A DNA stretch of 64,000 nucleotides from SSF53 sp036170535 (GTDB taxonomy: Bacteria > Spirochaetota > Leptospiria > Leptospirales > Leptonemataceae). Position numbers and translations under genes: made by a program. Shown piece after piece: positions 17,941 to 26,782 of the stretch (positions are counted from its first letter, which is position 1; each line of letters starts with the position of its first letter). Where the stretch lies: positions 16,312 to 80,311 of the forward strand of contig JAVHPJ010000236.1 of NCBI GenBank assembly GCA_036170535.1. Direction: 5' to 3'. The notes beneath the pieces were generated by a model that had not been told where the DNA came from, did not search any database, and was given only the letters and a program-made list of their open reading frames with translations.

Positions 17941-17991
17941 GCGACGCGGGCTTGACACAAGGCTTGCGCTGCCATTTCTGTTGCACAAGTC

Positions 17992-19395
17992 ATGCAACTG
18001 GAATTTTACGGCGCAACCGGCACAGTAACGGGTTCTCTCCATAGAGTGATCGCAGGCGACCTGTCCATTCTCCTCGACTGCGGACTTTACCAGGGCAAAC
18101 GTACCGAATCGCTTGAGCGAAACCGCAACCTGCCCGACTTTGCTGTCGCCGCAGATTGCGCAATTCTCAGTCATGCGCACATCGATCACTGCGGGAATTT
18201 GCCGAATCTCGTTAAGCAAGGCTTCGCGGGCAACGTCTACATGACGCCGGCCACGCGCGACATCGCGGCCTTGATGCTCCAGGACAGCGCGCACATTCAG
18301 GAACAGGACGTATTATTTCTGGGCCGTCGCGCGCAAAAAAAAGGTCAGACGGAAACCTATGAGCCGCTGTATACCGTAAAAGATGCGATTCGCTCGCTGG
18401 ATTCTTTTGTCAGCGTGGCTTATGGACGAACGTTTGCGTTAAACAAGCGCGTCACATTTACATTTTACGACGCCGGTCATATTCTTGGCTCCGCCATGAC
18501 TTTGCTCGCGGAAAAAACCGGCCACGAAACGCGCGGCCTCTTGTTCACCGGCGATCTGGGGCGCAGTAATATGCCGATCCTGCGCGATCCGGAACTGCCG
18601 GACGGCGCGGATTATCTGATCATCGAATCGACCTACGGCGATCGCCTGCATGAGCCGCGCGAGTCGATGGATGAAATGCTGGCGGAAGAAATTGAGCGGA
18701 TTGTCCGCACGCGCGGAAAATTGTACATTCCCTCTTTTTCTCTGGAGCGCGCCCAGGAAATATTGTTGTCCATTCACCAACTCGAGCGCAGCGGTCGCAT
18801 ACCAGCCTTGCCCGTTTATCTGGATTCCCCGCTTGCGATTGCAGTGACGGACGTGTTTCGGCTGCATCCCGAGTGCTTCGACGGCGAATTGACGCAACTT
18901 ATTGAGAACCGAAATCTGCCGTTTTTTACAGAGCGATTAGTCAAGGTTCACGATGCAAAGGAGAGTCGACGTATCATGCAGCTCGACGAGGCCGCCGTGA
19001 TCATCGCCGGGTCCGGCATGTGCGAAAGCGGTCGTATACGGCATCATCTGGCCTACGGCCTCGGCGATGTGCGCAATACAGTGGCTCTCGTGGGTTTCCA
19101 GGCGCCGTTCACGCTGGGACGAAAACTAAAGGAAGGGCAAAATCCCGTGCGGATTCTGGGCGAGGAGATTGAGACGCGTGCGCGCATCGTGAGTCTCGAA
19201 GGCTTCAGCGCGCACGCGGATCGCAACGATCTGATTTCCTTTGTGGAGCGGCTCACGAACAAACGCGAACTGCGCAAGATTTTCCTGGTGCACGGCGAAA
19301 GGGCTGCACAGGAAGACCTGCGAGATGCGCTCCGGGAACGCGGCATTCGCGAGGTGCATATCCCGGAACAGGGCGACGCATTTGATCTGAACTGA
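17992..19395 (+). CDS. Metallo-beta-lactamase/beta-CASP ribonuclease (CPSF73/YSH1-like)
   Basis: The 467-residue protein has an N-terminal MBL domain with SHAHIDHCGNLP (zinc-binding HxHxDH) and DAGHILGSAM. The beta-CASP insertion has IPSFSLERAQEIL and PVYLDSPLAI. The C-terminal HAD...R region and FLVHGE form the rest of the site. This is the CPSF-73-like RNA endo/exonuclease group found in many bacteria, with an RNA metallo-specificity C-terminal part. A role in RNA processing or decay is likely but its targets are unknown. It starts 51 bp after the receiver gene. Confidence 0.9.
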   Translation: MQLEFYGATGTVTGSLHRVIAGDLSILLDCGLYQGKRTESLERNRNLPDFAVAADCAILSHAHIDHCGNLPNLVKQGFAGNVYMTPATRDIAALMLQDSAHIQEQDVLFLGRRAQKKGQTETYEPLYTVKDAIRSLDSFVSVAYGRTFALNKRVTFTFYDAGHILGSAMTLLAEKTGHETRGLLFTGDLGRSNMPILRDPELPDGADYLIIESTYGDRLHEPRESMDEMLAEEIERIVRTRGKLYIPSFSLERAQEILLSIHQLERSGRIPALPVYLDSPLAIAVTDVFRLHPECFDGELTQLIENRNLPFFTERLVKVHDAKESRRIMQLDEAAVIIAGSGMCESGRIRHHLAYGLGDVRNTVALVGFQAPFTLGRKLKEGQNPVRILGEEIETRARIVSLEGFSAHADRNDLISFVERLTNKRELRKIFLVHGERAAQEDLRDALRERGIREVHIPEQGDAFDLN

Positions 19396-19430
19396 CCCGG
19401 CCCGGCGGCGCGGGCTGCAGGAGAGTGGCG

Positions 19431-22154
19431 ATGGAAAAGCACTGGCATACATTGAGCGTTGCCGAAACGGCTCAGCGCCTGGAGTCCGACGTCAAACGCG
19501 GCCTGTCGCAGGCGGAAGCGGCGCGGCGTTTGGCCGAATTCGGACCCAACGAAATCAGCGTGGGTCAGAAAGTCTCCGCCTGGGCGATCCTGGTCGAGCA
19601 ATTCAAGAACGTACTCATCATCATCCTGCTGATTGCAACCACTGTATCCTTCTTCCTCGGGCACGGCGTCGAGTCGATTGCCATTGGAATCATCGTGCTC
19701 TTTGCCGTAGGACTCGGATTTATTCAGGAGTTTCGCGCCGAGCGGGGGATGGAGGCTCTGCAACGCATGGCCGCGCCGCGAGCCGTCGTCATTCGGGACG
19801 GAGAGTCCCGCTCGATTCCGTCGCGCGAAGTTGTACGCGGAGATTTAATTATACTGCATGCCGGCGATCGTATTCCGGCGGATGCGCGCATAACGGAGGC
19901 GGCGCATTTACGCGTCGAAGAGTCGGCCCTGACCGGCGAATCGACCTCCGTTAACAAATTCACCGACGCCATCGCAAACCAGACGCTTGCGGTCGCAGAT
20001 CGTAAGAACCTGGTCTACGCGGGCACCAGCATTGCGAACGGTCGCGCCGCAGGCCTGGTCATTGCGACTGCGATGGAGACCGAGTTCGGTCAGGTCGCCA
20101 GACTGTATCAGTCGATTCAGCAAGGGCGTACCCCGCTGCAGGAGAATCTGGATCGCGTTGGAAAAATTCTCGCCCGGACGGCGCTTCTTATCGTTGCGCT
20201 GATCGTCGCGCTTGGCGTTGTGCGCGGAGCGGAACTGCTGGATATGTTTATTTTCGGCGTAGCGCTCGCTGTAGCCGTCGTACCGGAAGCGTTGCCCGCA
20301 GTTGTAACAATTACGCTGGCGATCGGAGTTCAGCGCATGCTGCGCCGCAACGCGCTGGTGCGCAAACTTCCCGCGGTTGAAACGCTGGGTGGCGTGTCGT
20401 ACATTTGTTCCGACAAAACCGGCACCCTGACCCGTGACGAGATGACCGTTCGCCGGATCGTCATTGGCGCCCGCGAATACGAAGTAAGCGGCGGCGGTTA
20501 TTCGCCGGAAGGCGAATTCACGCGCGATGGAGCGCGCGCACATGCCGATCCGGAGCTGATTGCGCTCCTCGAAGCGGCCGCTCTCTGTAACGATGCTAAA
20601 TTGAAATCCGAGGACGAGCGCTGGACGGTGCTGGGCGATCCCACGGAAGGCGCCTTGATTGTGGCGGCGGCGAAAGCCGGCGTGGACCAGGTTGCGCTGG
20701 ATGTGCGTCGGCCGCGCATTGAAGAAATCCCTTTCACCTCCGAGTCGCGCAAAATGCACACCACGCATGCGGGCGACGAAGGACCCCTGCTCGAAATAGT
20801 CAAAGGGGCGCCGGAGGCCGTTCTGGAACTCTGCGAGACGTTCATCGAGTCCGGAGTTCCGCGCGCCCTCGATGGAGCATTACGCACCGCGCTGCTGGCG
20901 GCGGCAGATCGCATGGCGGGTGAAGCTCTCCGCGTCCTGGCCGTTGCGTCGCGGACCTTTGCCAGGCTCGACGACTCGCGTCCCGCTTTCACCCTGCTGG
21001 GTTTGATCGGCATGATGGATCCGCCGCGTCCGGAGGCGCGCGACGCCGTGCGGCGTTGCGAACAGGCCGGAATTCGCGCAGTGATGATTACCGGCGATCA
21101 CCCGACAACCGCGGCCGCCATCGCCCGCGAGTTGGGCATACTGCGCGGCGGCCGCAGCGTAACCGGCGTCGAACTCGATTCGATGAGCGCGCAGGATTTT
21201 AGCTCGGCCGTAGAAGAAATCGAAGTCTACGCGCGCGTATCGCCGGAACACAAACTGCGCGTGGTCGAAGCGTTGCAGGGCAAGTCGCACGTAGTGGCTA
21301 TGACCGGCGACGGAGTCAATGACGCGCCCGCTCTGCGCAAGGCTGATATTGGCGTGGCCATGGGCATCAAGGGTACGGACGTCACGCGCGAGGCGGCGGA
21401 CATGACCCTCACGGACGATAACTTTGCGTCGATTGTCGATGCCGTGGAAGAGGGGCGCGGAATTTTTGCAAACATTAAGAAATACTTAATGTATTTGCTT
21501 TCTTCAAACGCCGGAGAAATCGGACTGATGGCCGGCGCATCCCTGTTGGGATTGCCGTTGCCTTTGAATGCCGTGCAGTTGCTTTATGTAAATCTCGCGA
21601 CGGACGGATTGCCTGCGCTCGCTCTCGCTGTAGACCCGCTCACCGGCGATGCTATGAGCAAGAAGCCGCGCAATCCCCGGCGGGGCATTTTCACGCGATC
21701 CGTCACACTTCTGATTCTGGCGGGCGGCCTGTGGTCCACGCTGGTCAACGTATCGCTCTTCAGCTGGGCGCTTGCATCCGGCAAATCGGCGTCGGAAGCC
21801 ATGAGTCTGACCTTTATTTCGTTGGTGTTAATTCAGTTTTTCAAGGCGTACTCCTACCGATCCGATGTGCAATCCGTGTTTGTACGACCCTTCAGCAATC
21901 GTTGGCTCAATCTCGCGATAGTCTGGGAACTGATCCTGCTCGTTTGCATTATTTACACGCCTTTCCTCAAGCCGGCCTTTGCAACTTACGATTTGCCCCT
22001 CGCAGACTGGCTGATCGCCGGCGGCCTGGCATTTACGATCGTACCGGCGATAGAAATCGCCAAGCGCGCCATTCGCCGCTTTCTGCCGGATGAACCGGCC
22101 GCTTCAGGCGCGCCCGACGCCGGCCCGGTCGGACCGGATAAGCGCGCCGCATGA
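19431..22154 (+). CDS. P-type Ca2+-transporting ATPase (PMR1/SERCA-like, P2A)
   Basis: The protein has 907 residues, starting at the ATG at 19431 behind GGAGAG. It has a cation-ATPase N-terminal domain (about 1-70), actuator with TGES (about 165) and the phosphorylation motif CSDKTGTLTRDEMTV (Asp near 328). Further on are KGAPE in the nucleotide-binding domain, MITGDHPTTA, and VAMTGDGVNDAPALRKADIG. The M4 motif AVAVVPEALPAVVTI and a six-helix C-terminal cation domain place it with Ca2+/Mn2+ pumps that export cytoplasmic cation. A few residues at the C-terminus are Ala/Pro-rich and probably disordered. Confidence 0.93.
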   Translation: MEKHWHTLSVAETAQRLESDVKRGLSQAEAARRLAEFGPNEISVGQKVSAWAILVEQFKNVLIIILLIATTVSFFLGHGVESIAIGIIVLFAVGLGFIQEFRAERGMEALQRMAAPRAVVIRDGESRSIPSREVVRGDLIILHAGDRIPADARITEAAHLRVEESALTGESTSVNKFTDAIANQTLAVADRKNLVYAGTSIANGRAAGLVIATAMETEFGQVARLYQSIQQGRTPLQENLDRVGKILARTALLIVALIVALGVVRGAELLDMFIFGVALAVAVVPEALPAVVTITLAIGVQRMLRRNALVRKLPAVETLGGVSYICSDKTGTLTRDEMTVRRIVIGAREYEVSGGGYSPEGEFTRDGARAHADPELIALLEAAALCNDAKLKSEDERWTVLGDPTEGALIVAAAKAGVDQVALDVRRPRIEEIPFTSESRKMHTTHAGDEGPLLEIVKGAPEAVLELCETFIESGVPRALDGALRTALLAAADRMAGEALRVLAVASRTFARLDDSRPAFTLLGLIGMMDPPRPEARDAVRRCEQAGIRAVMITGDHPTTAAAIARELGILRGGRSVTGVELDSMSAQDFSSAVEEIEVYARVSPEHKLRVVEALQGKSHVVAMTGDGVNDAPALRKADIGVAMGIKGTDVTREAADMTLTDDNFASIVDAVEEGRGIFANIKKYLMYLLSSNAGEIGLMAGASLLGLPLPLNAVQLLYVNLATDGLPALALAVDPLTGDAMSKKPRNPRRGIFTRSVTLLILAGGLWSTLVNVSLFSWALASGKSASEAMSLTFISLVLIQFFKAYSYRSDVQSVFVRPFSNRWLNLAIVWELILLVCIIYTPFLKPAFATYDLPLADWLIAGGLAFTIVPAIEIAKRAIRRFLPDEPAASGAPDAGPVGPDKRAA

Positions 22155-22229
22155 GGAGGCGGGTGAAACGTGCGGCTCGCGTTTGGATCAGCTTGACAGC
22201 TTTACAGATTTTCAAGAGCAGTTACTGCG

Positions 22230-22889
22230 ATGAACTTTTTCGTTTTCCGTCGCACGATTGGCGCGGCCTTTGCGCTGCTTGTTTGCGTGCAATGCTCCGC
22301 CGTGGACCTGCAGATTAACGAGGCGCTGGTCCGCGCCCGCGGCCCGCAGCGGGTGATGATCCTGCCGTTTCAAATCGAAGGCGCCGGCTGGGGACAGGAG
22401 TTCGCCGATTCGCTCGGCCTGCAACTGGCGAACACGGGACGTTTTATCCAGGTGGAACGCGGTCGTGAATTACAGCGCCTGCTCCAGGAACAACGCTTCT
22501 CCGAGTCCGGCCTGATCGACACGCGCACCCGTCTGGAAATTGGCCGTTTGACCAGCGCCAATTTGATTATCACGGGGCACGGACGCGCGCTGACCATGCG
22601 CGGACATGGCGGCGAATTGATTCCAAACGTCGTGGATACCTGCACCGTGCGCGCAGTCGATGTAGAATCAGGTGAACACGTGATCACCCTGCGCAAGCGT
22701 CCCGGGCGCGCCTGGACAAATGAATATCGCGCGAAGTACTTTCTCACGTTCAGCCTCGGCTGGGATCTGAAGGATATTTTGCGCGAAAGCGCCAACTTTG
22801 ACGAAATCGCACGGCAGTTTGCGACCAACATCGACTCCGCGATTCAGAGTCGTCTGGCGGCGGAAGAACGCAACTCAGCTGCGCGTTGA
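22230..22889 (+). CDS. CsgG/LpoB-like lipoprotein
   Basis: The 219-residue protein has a signal sequence, with a possible lipidation Cys in LLVCVQC. The body reads RVMILPFQIEG...FADSLGLQLANTGRFIQVERGRELQRLL, the pattern of CsgG-type periplasmic domains (an outer-membrane-linked lipoprotein group). An IGRLTSANLIITGHG strand-helix core follows. It is too short for the full CsgG secretion channel and resembles the soluble CsgG-like lipoproteins common in spirochaetes. Function is unknown. It is the last gene of the plus-strand run and converges on a DUF1554 lipoprotein. Confidence 0.65.
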   Translation: MNFFVFRRTIGAAFALLVCVQCSAVDLQINEALVRARGPQRVMILPFQIEGAGWGQEFADSLGLQLANTGRFIQVERGRELQRLLQEQRFSESGLIDTRTRLEIGRLTSANLIITGHGRALTMRGHGGELIPNVVDTCTVRAVDVESGEHVITLRKRPGRAWTNEYRAKYFLTFSLGWDLKDILRESANFDEIARQFATNIDSAIQSRLAAEERNSAAR

Positions 22890-22935
22890 ATAGCGTTCGA
22901 TCCGCTTGCGGAATATTTCGACGGTCGGCCTTCCA

Positions 22936-23943
22936 CTATTGCTCGGCGCAGTAAATGCGCCAGAAGCTGTCGCTGCAGGCCAGCGAACCCATGGCTATCG
23001 CCTGACCGTTGGTTGCATTACCAACTCCGTAGCGAAAATTGCCGGCCGTTGAAGTCCACTGCGTGCAGGTAAGGCCTGCTGCCGTCGTCCAGTCCGCGTT
23101 GAGTCCTGAATAATACGTCTGCGCGGTTCCCGTAAAACTGTTCGTCATCGCGCCAAAGACAAAAATGCCCGCGGCATTCGTTTGAAAAAGCGCCGCTCCG
23201 CCGGCCGCGCGCACATAATTTACATAGGGCTGCAGAACCCAGTCGACATTTTCGCTCGCCCCGCCGCTGCAATTTGCGGTTGTGCAGGCGACGCGAGTAA
23301 CGCCGTCGGCAATCAGCGCACGGTAGGTTCCCGATCCGGGATAGGCGGGATCGCTCATGCATTTTGCGTCTACGCCTGCGACGCCGCCCATATTGCCGTT
23401 GTAAGAATTGGATGTTACAAAAATTTTCTTGATCACATCGTTATCGTATATGTCGACAGTGAGGTCCACGGGCGCGGGACCCGTGTCGCCAGGACCGCCG
23501 CCGCTCGTGGTATGCGTGAGCGTCGTTGCATGCGCGCCCTCGATCGTTGCGTCGTTGACCGCGCCGACCGTCACAGTTTGCGCCGCGCTCCAGCAGGATA
23601 TTCCCGGACAGACAGGCGAGAATTGAAGAGTCAGCGGACTGACATTCGCGCCGTTCAAACTGACCTGGGACGGGTCGAACGCAATGTTGACGAACACTAT
23701 CGCAGATGGGCCGGCGCTCAGGCTGAGATCGTAGCTGTCCGTTGCGCCCCACTCGCCGACCCCGGTCGCGCTGGAGCTTTCGGTCAGATTCAGAGCGAAA
23801 GTTGCGCCGGGCGTTTCCTCTGGAAGCGTAGCCGCCGGCCCTGTGCTCGGACTCGCCAGCGCCAGCGCCAGAAACAATCCAGTCGAATTGTATTGCGCGC
23901 AAGCGACGAATGCCAATGCAAACAAGGTTGCGGATCGCAGCAT
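22936..23943 (-). CDS. DUF1554 lipoprotein
   Basis: The 335-residue protein has a lipobox AFVAC (Cys15). A beta-rich Calx-beta-like region occupies about 50-165 (SVTVGA, TLTHTTSGGGPGDTG). The C-terminal DUF1554 domain begins at KKIFVTSNSYNGNMGGVAG and continues through DAKCMSDP, YRALIADGVTR, and ends CSDSFWRIYCAEQ. Paired cysteines suggest disulphides and an exposed position. The fold resembles C-type-lectin-like secreted domains. This domain is strongly associated with Leptospira, supporting the taxonomic reading. The ligand is unknown. Confidence 0.85.
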   Translation of the reverse strand: MLRSATLFALAFVACAQYNSTGLFLALALASPSTGPAATLPEETPGATFALNLTESSSATGVGEWGATDSYDLSLSAGPSAIVFVNIAFDPSQVSLNGANVSPLTLQFSPVCPGISCWSAAQTVTVGAVNDATIEGAHATTLTHTTSGGGPGDTGPAPVDLTVDIYDNDVIKKIFVTSNSYNGNMGGVAGVDAKCMSDPAYPGSGTYRALIADGVTRVACTTANCSGGASENVDWVLQPYVNYVRAAGGAALFQTNAAGIFVFGAMTNSFTGTAQTYYSGLNADWTTAAGLTCTQWTSTAGNFRYGVGNATNGQAIAMGSLACSDSFWRIYCAEQ

Positions 23944-24123
23944 GGCCGGGACTTGCCTCCGGCCGAAATGTTGTGCAAGCGGGCTTTGGCAGTTCGTAAT
24001 TGAACTTTATAAATTGAATCAAGCCTTCCAGCTGCTGGCGCCCCGGAGCGCCGCAATGCGTCATAATCCGTGCAATTTCACGGATCTCTATGGCAGTTTT
24101 GCCAATCGGCGTTCTGTCGCGCC
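23944..24123 (-). promoter_or_regulatory. Upstream region of the DUF1554 lipoprotein
   Basis: No gene is seen. On the minus strand an AT-rich stretch at about 24000-24030 contains TTTATAAAG, a plausible -10 for the lipoprotein about 80 bp downstream. The rest is unremarkable. Confidence 0.3.
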
Positions 24124-24329
24124 TCAGGCGCGCGCGTCCAGAAAGCCCTGCAGAATCGGCCAAACCGCGCCGGCGAATACGTTAGCGGCGAAAAGCGTCC
24201 GCCAGCGCCGATGCTTTGCACGGCCGCTACGACCAGCGGCAGAAGGATCCGCGCCACAAACAGGGCGTACAAGAGGAACCCGAGCCGCCAGACTGCCCCC
24301 CGCAAAAAAACTCCGAGCCAATGCGACAT
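24124..24329 (-). pseudogene. Frameshifted small membrane protein
   Basis: From the ATG at 24329 the first frame gives MSHWLGVFLRGAVWRLGFLL and a long hydrophobic helix ending VVAAVQSIG, then becomes Arg-rich and improbable. Shifting frame after about 24205 restores a second hydrophobic segment, LFAANVFAGAVWPILQGFLD, ending at a stop at 24124. Two credible membrane helices in two frames suggest a single ~68-residue two-helix protein broken by a one-base indel. A sequencing error is equally possible. No family is recognised. Confidence 0.4.
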
Positions 24330-24427
24330 AATTCTTTTGGGGGCGCAGTTTTGCCGCCGGGCAAGGAATTTTTTTGGAGGCGGCGTCAGCGGATGGACGT
24401 TCCAGGATTGACGGCCGCGTCCAGTTA

Positions 24428-24460
24428 GGTGTATATGCACATATAAAGGTGTATATGCAC
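24428..24460. promoter_or_regulatory. Two direct copies of a near-palindromic operator-like site
   Basis: GGTGTATATGCAC occurs at 24428-24440 and again at 24448-24460, exactly 20 bp (two helical turns) apart. Each 12-bp core GTGTATATGCAC is a near-perfect palindrome (10 of 12 positions). It lies 93 bp before the thiolase ATG. Two identical palindromic sites in phase are typical of cooperative repressor binding. The MarR-type regulator just downstream of the thiolase is the obvious candidate, but this is inference. Confidence 0.6.
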
Positions 24461-24552
24461 GGATCGGCGCTGTATACGCGCGGGCCGTGACACGAATTCC
24501 GACCCCCCGCGTATTGGGTGAGAGTGGGAGCGCCTCATTACAGGAGAAAACG

Positions 24553-25764
24553 ATGGAAAACGTCTACGTCATCGACGCCGTCCGCACGCCGCGGGGCAAA
24601 GGCAAAAAAAGAGGGGTTCTGGCGCATATGCACCCGCAGAGTCTGGCGGGCGAAACGCTCAAAGCGCTGCAAAAGCGTAACAACCTGAATGCAGAAAAAG
24701 TTGAGGATGTAATCCTCGGCTGCGTATCCCAGGTGGCCGATCAGGGCGCCTGTATCGCACGCTACGCAGTGATGGCCGCCGATTGGCCGCACTCGGTGCC
24801 CGGCTACACCGTGAATCGCTTCTGCGGTTCGGGTCTGCAGGCGATTAACAATGGCGTAGGCATGGTCGGCTCCGGCGCCATGGATCTGGTCGTTTCGGGC
24901 GGCGTGGAATCCATGAGTCGCGTAAAAATGGGCGCCGACATGGAAGGCCTGGATATGAGCATTGGCAATCCCTACATTGCCGAGCACTACAACCTGGTGC
25001 CCCAGGGCATTTCGGCCGACCTGATCGCCACGAAATACAACTTCAGCCGCGAAGACGTCGATAAGTTCGCCGTATCTTCCCAGCAGAAAGCCGACGCGGC
25101 CATTAAAGCCGGCTATTTCAAAAACAGCATCATCCCGATTCCGGATGGCAACGGCGGCTTTGTCACCAATGACGAGCATCCGCGCATCGAATCCGATATG
25201 GCCTTCCTTTCCGGCCTGGGCGCCGTCTTTAAGACGATTGGCGAGAAGGAACTGGATGCCATTGCGCTCAAGAGCTATCCAGAAATTCAGAAGATCAACC
25301 ACGTGCACACTCTGGGCAACAGCTCCGGCGTTGTGGACGGAGCCGCAGCAGTGCTGCTCGCAAGCGAAAAAGCCGTTAAAGAAAACGGACTCAAGCCGCG
25401 CGCGCGCATCATAAGCGTGGCGGCGATTGGTTCGGAGCCCACCATCATGCTGACCGGTCCGGTGGAGGCGTCCAAACGCGCCCTGGAAAAAGCCGGCCTC
25501 AAAGCCGATGACATTGACCTGTGGGAAATTAACGAAGCGTTCGCGGCCGTTGTGTTGCTGGTTCAACAGCAATTGAACATCCCGAACGAAAAGATCAACG
25601 TTAATGGCGGCGCAATCGCTCTGGGCCACCCGCTGGGCGGCACCGGCGCAATTCTGCTCGGCACGGTCATTGACGAGCTGGAACGCCGCAAACAGCGCTA
25701 CGGTCTGGTAACGCTGTGTATAGGCGGCGGCATGGGCGTCGCGACGGTAGTCGAACGCCTGTAA
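24553..25764 (+). CDS. Acetyl-CoA C-acyltransferase (thiolase)
   Basis: The 403-residue protein starts at the ATG at 24553 behind CAGGAG. All thiolase landmarks are present: nucleophilic Cys in VNRFCGSGLQA (about residue 93), His in GGAIALGHPLGGTGA and the second catalytic Cys in VTLCIGGGMG. It catalyses thiolytic cleavage of 3-ketoacyl-CoA or the reverse condensation. The C-terminal NEAFA motif is intact. It is most likely FadA-like for beta-oxidation, since leptospires live on fatty acids; an acetoacetyl-CoA role cannot be excluded. A MarR regulator follows and a double palindrome precedes it. Confidence 0.92.
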   Translation: MENVYVIDAVRTPRGKGKKRGVLAHMHPQSLAGETLKALQKRNNLNAEKVEDVILGCVSQVADQGACIARYAVMAADWPHSVPGYTVNRFCGSGLQAINNGVGMVGSGAMDLVVSGGVESMSRVKMGADMEGLDMSIGNPYIAEHYNLVPQGISADLIATKYNFSREDVDKFAVSSQQKADAAIKAGYFKNSIIPIPDGNGGFVTNDEHPRIESDMAFLSGLGAVFKTIGEKELDAIALKSYPEIQKINHVHTLGNSSGVVDGAAAVLLASEKAVKENGLKPRARIISVAAIGSEPTIMLTGPVEASKRALEKAGLKADDIDLWEINEAFAAVVLLVQQQLNIPNEKINVNGGAIALGHPLGGTGAILLGTVIDELERRKQRYGLVTLCIGGGMGVATVVERL

Positions 25765-25905
25765 TCTCCCGGTTTCGCGCGAGCGCATCCGCTCGCGAGC
25801 GGCGGCCGCCTTTTCCAGCAACCTGCTGGGTCGCCGCCGCCCTATTCCTTCAACGCGCATCCGGTGCAACTCCGGATGCGCGGTTTCGTTCTGCTTCCAT
25901 TAGCT

Positions 25906-26406
25906 ATGGCGCGTAAACTGAACACCTCCAGGGATACGGCCGCAGATCGTGCACGGCGGACGCAGCTCAAGCGGGTTGGCATCGTCTGTGTCTGCTTTAA
26001 TTTGCGCAAGGCCTCGCGCATCATTACGCGACGCTACGATAAGCTCTTCGAAGAAGTTGGACTCAGCGCGACGCAGTTTTCCATTCTTGCATCCATTGCG
26101 CGTCACGAACGCCTCATGATCAGCGACCTCGCGGATCTGTTGTTGATGGAACGCACCACGCTCACGCGCAATCTCAAGCCGCTCGAAAAAATGGAGCTGA
26201 TTCAATACGGCGACGGCGACGATGGCGATCGACGCAAACGTACGATTTCTATCACGCGCAAGGGCGATCGCCTGCTGGATCGCGCGCTACCCATCTGGGA
26301 GCAGGCCCAGGGCGAGATCATCGGGCGCGTAGGCGAACAGAACACGCGCGGGCTCCTGATGAATCTGTGGCGGTTCATCTACGGCAAGCGCTACCTCGGC
26401 GCATAA
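25906..26406 (+). CDS. MarR-family transcriptional regulator
   Basis: The 166-residue protein starts at the ATG at 25906 (an in-frame GTG at 25864 would add 14 residues). A winged helix is visible: LSATQFSILASIARH, then ISDLADLLLMERTTLTRNLKPLEKMELI as recognition helix, and a DGDRRKRTISITRKG wing. MarR proteins bind palindromic DNA as dimers and release it on binding a small ligand, often an aromatic acid or acyl-CoA. Its position behind the thiolase suggests control of fatty-acid or acyl-CoA metabolism through the sites at 24428-24460. Confidence 0.87.
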   Translation: MARKLNTSRDTAADRARRTQLKRVGIVCVCFNLRKASRIITRRYDKLFEEVGLSATQFSILASIARHERLMISDLADLLLMERTTLTRNLKPLEKMELIQYGDGDDGDRRKRTISITRKGDRLLDRALPIWEQAQGEIIGRVGEQNTRGLLMNLWRFIYGKRYLGA

Positions 26407-26486
26407 ATGTGGTTCGGGCCGCACGCCGACCGGCTTCTGACGCCCCAAAAAATTTCCGGAATCGGGATCATTTTTTTCTGAATGAG

Positions 26487-26515
26487 TTGACAGGCTCGAT
26501 TCCCACGGCTCAATG
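26487..26515 (+). promoter_or_regulatory. Candidate 5S rRNA promoter
   Basis: A consensus -35, TTGACA, lies at 26487-26492. At 17-bp spacing the -10 would be the weak TCAATG at 26510-26515, placing initiation near the mature 5S start at 26521. The -35 and the following bases (TTGACAGGCTCGNTTCC) recur at 32289-32305. Confidence 0.45.
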
Positions 26516-26520
26516 GTCTT

Positions 26521-26636
<116 letters not shown>

Positions 26637-26673
26637 ATTGCAATTATTCTTAAATAATCGCGATAACTCGCTC

Positions 26674-26703
26674 AAAAGCCCGGTTGCAAAACCGGGCTTT
26701 TTT
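26674..26703 (+). terminator. Intrinsic terminator of the 5S rRNA gene
   Basis: An 11-bp stem AAAGCCCGGTT/AACCGGGCTTT around a short loop is followed by T residues. It is a textbook Rho-independent terminator about 40 bp after the 5S gene, insulating the downstream ATPase gene. Confidence 0.85.
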
Positions 26704-26782
26704 ATTGCCCCGCGCCGATCGGGAGGGTAAGACGGGTTCGCTTACTCGCGGCTTCGCGAATCGGCCATCTACGAGGCGCCCC

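Noticed and set aside
23843..24411. Plus-strand open frames in the gap before the thiolase
   Set aside because: They are Arg/Pro/Ala-rich without domains and overlap the lipoprotein start and the frameshifted membrane gene on the minus strand.
24538..25869. Long open frame antisense to the thiolase
   Set aside because: The plus strand encodes a thiolase with all catalytic residues; the antisense composition is non-protein-like.
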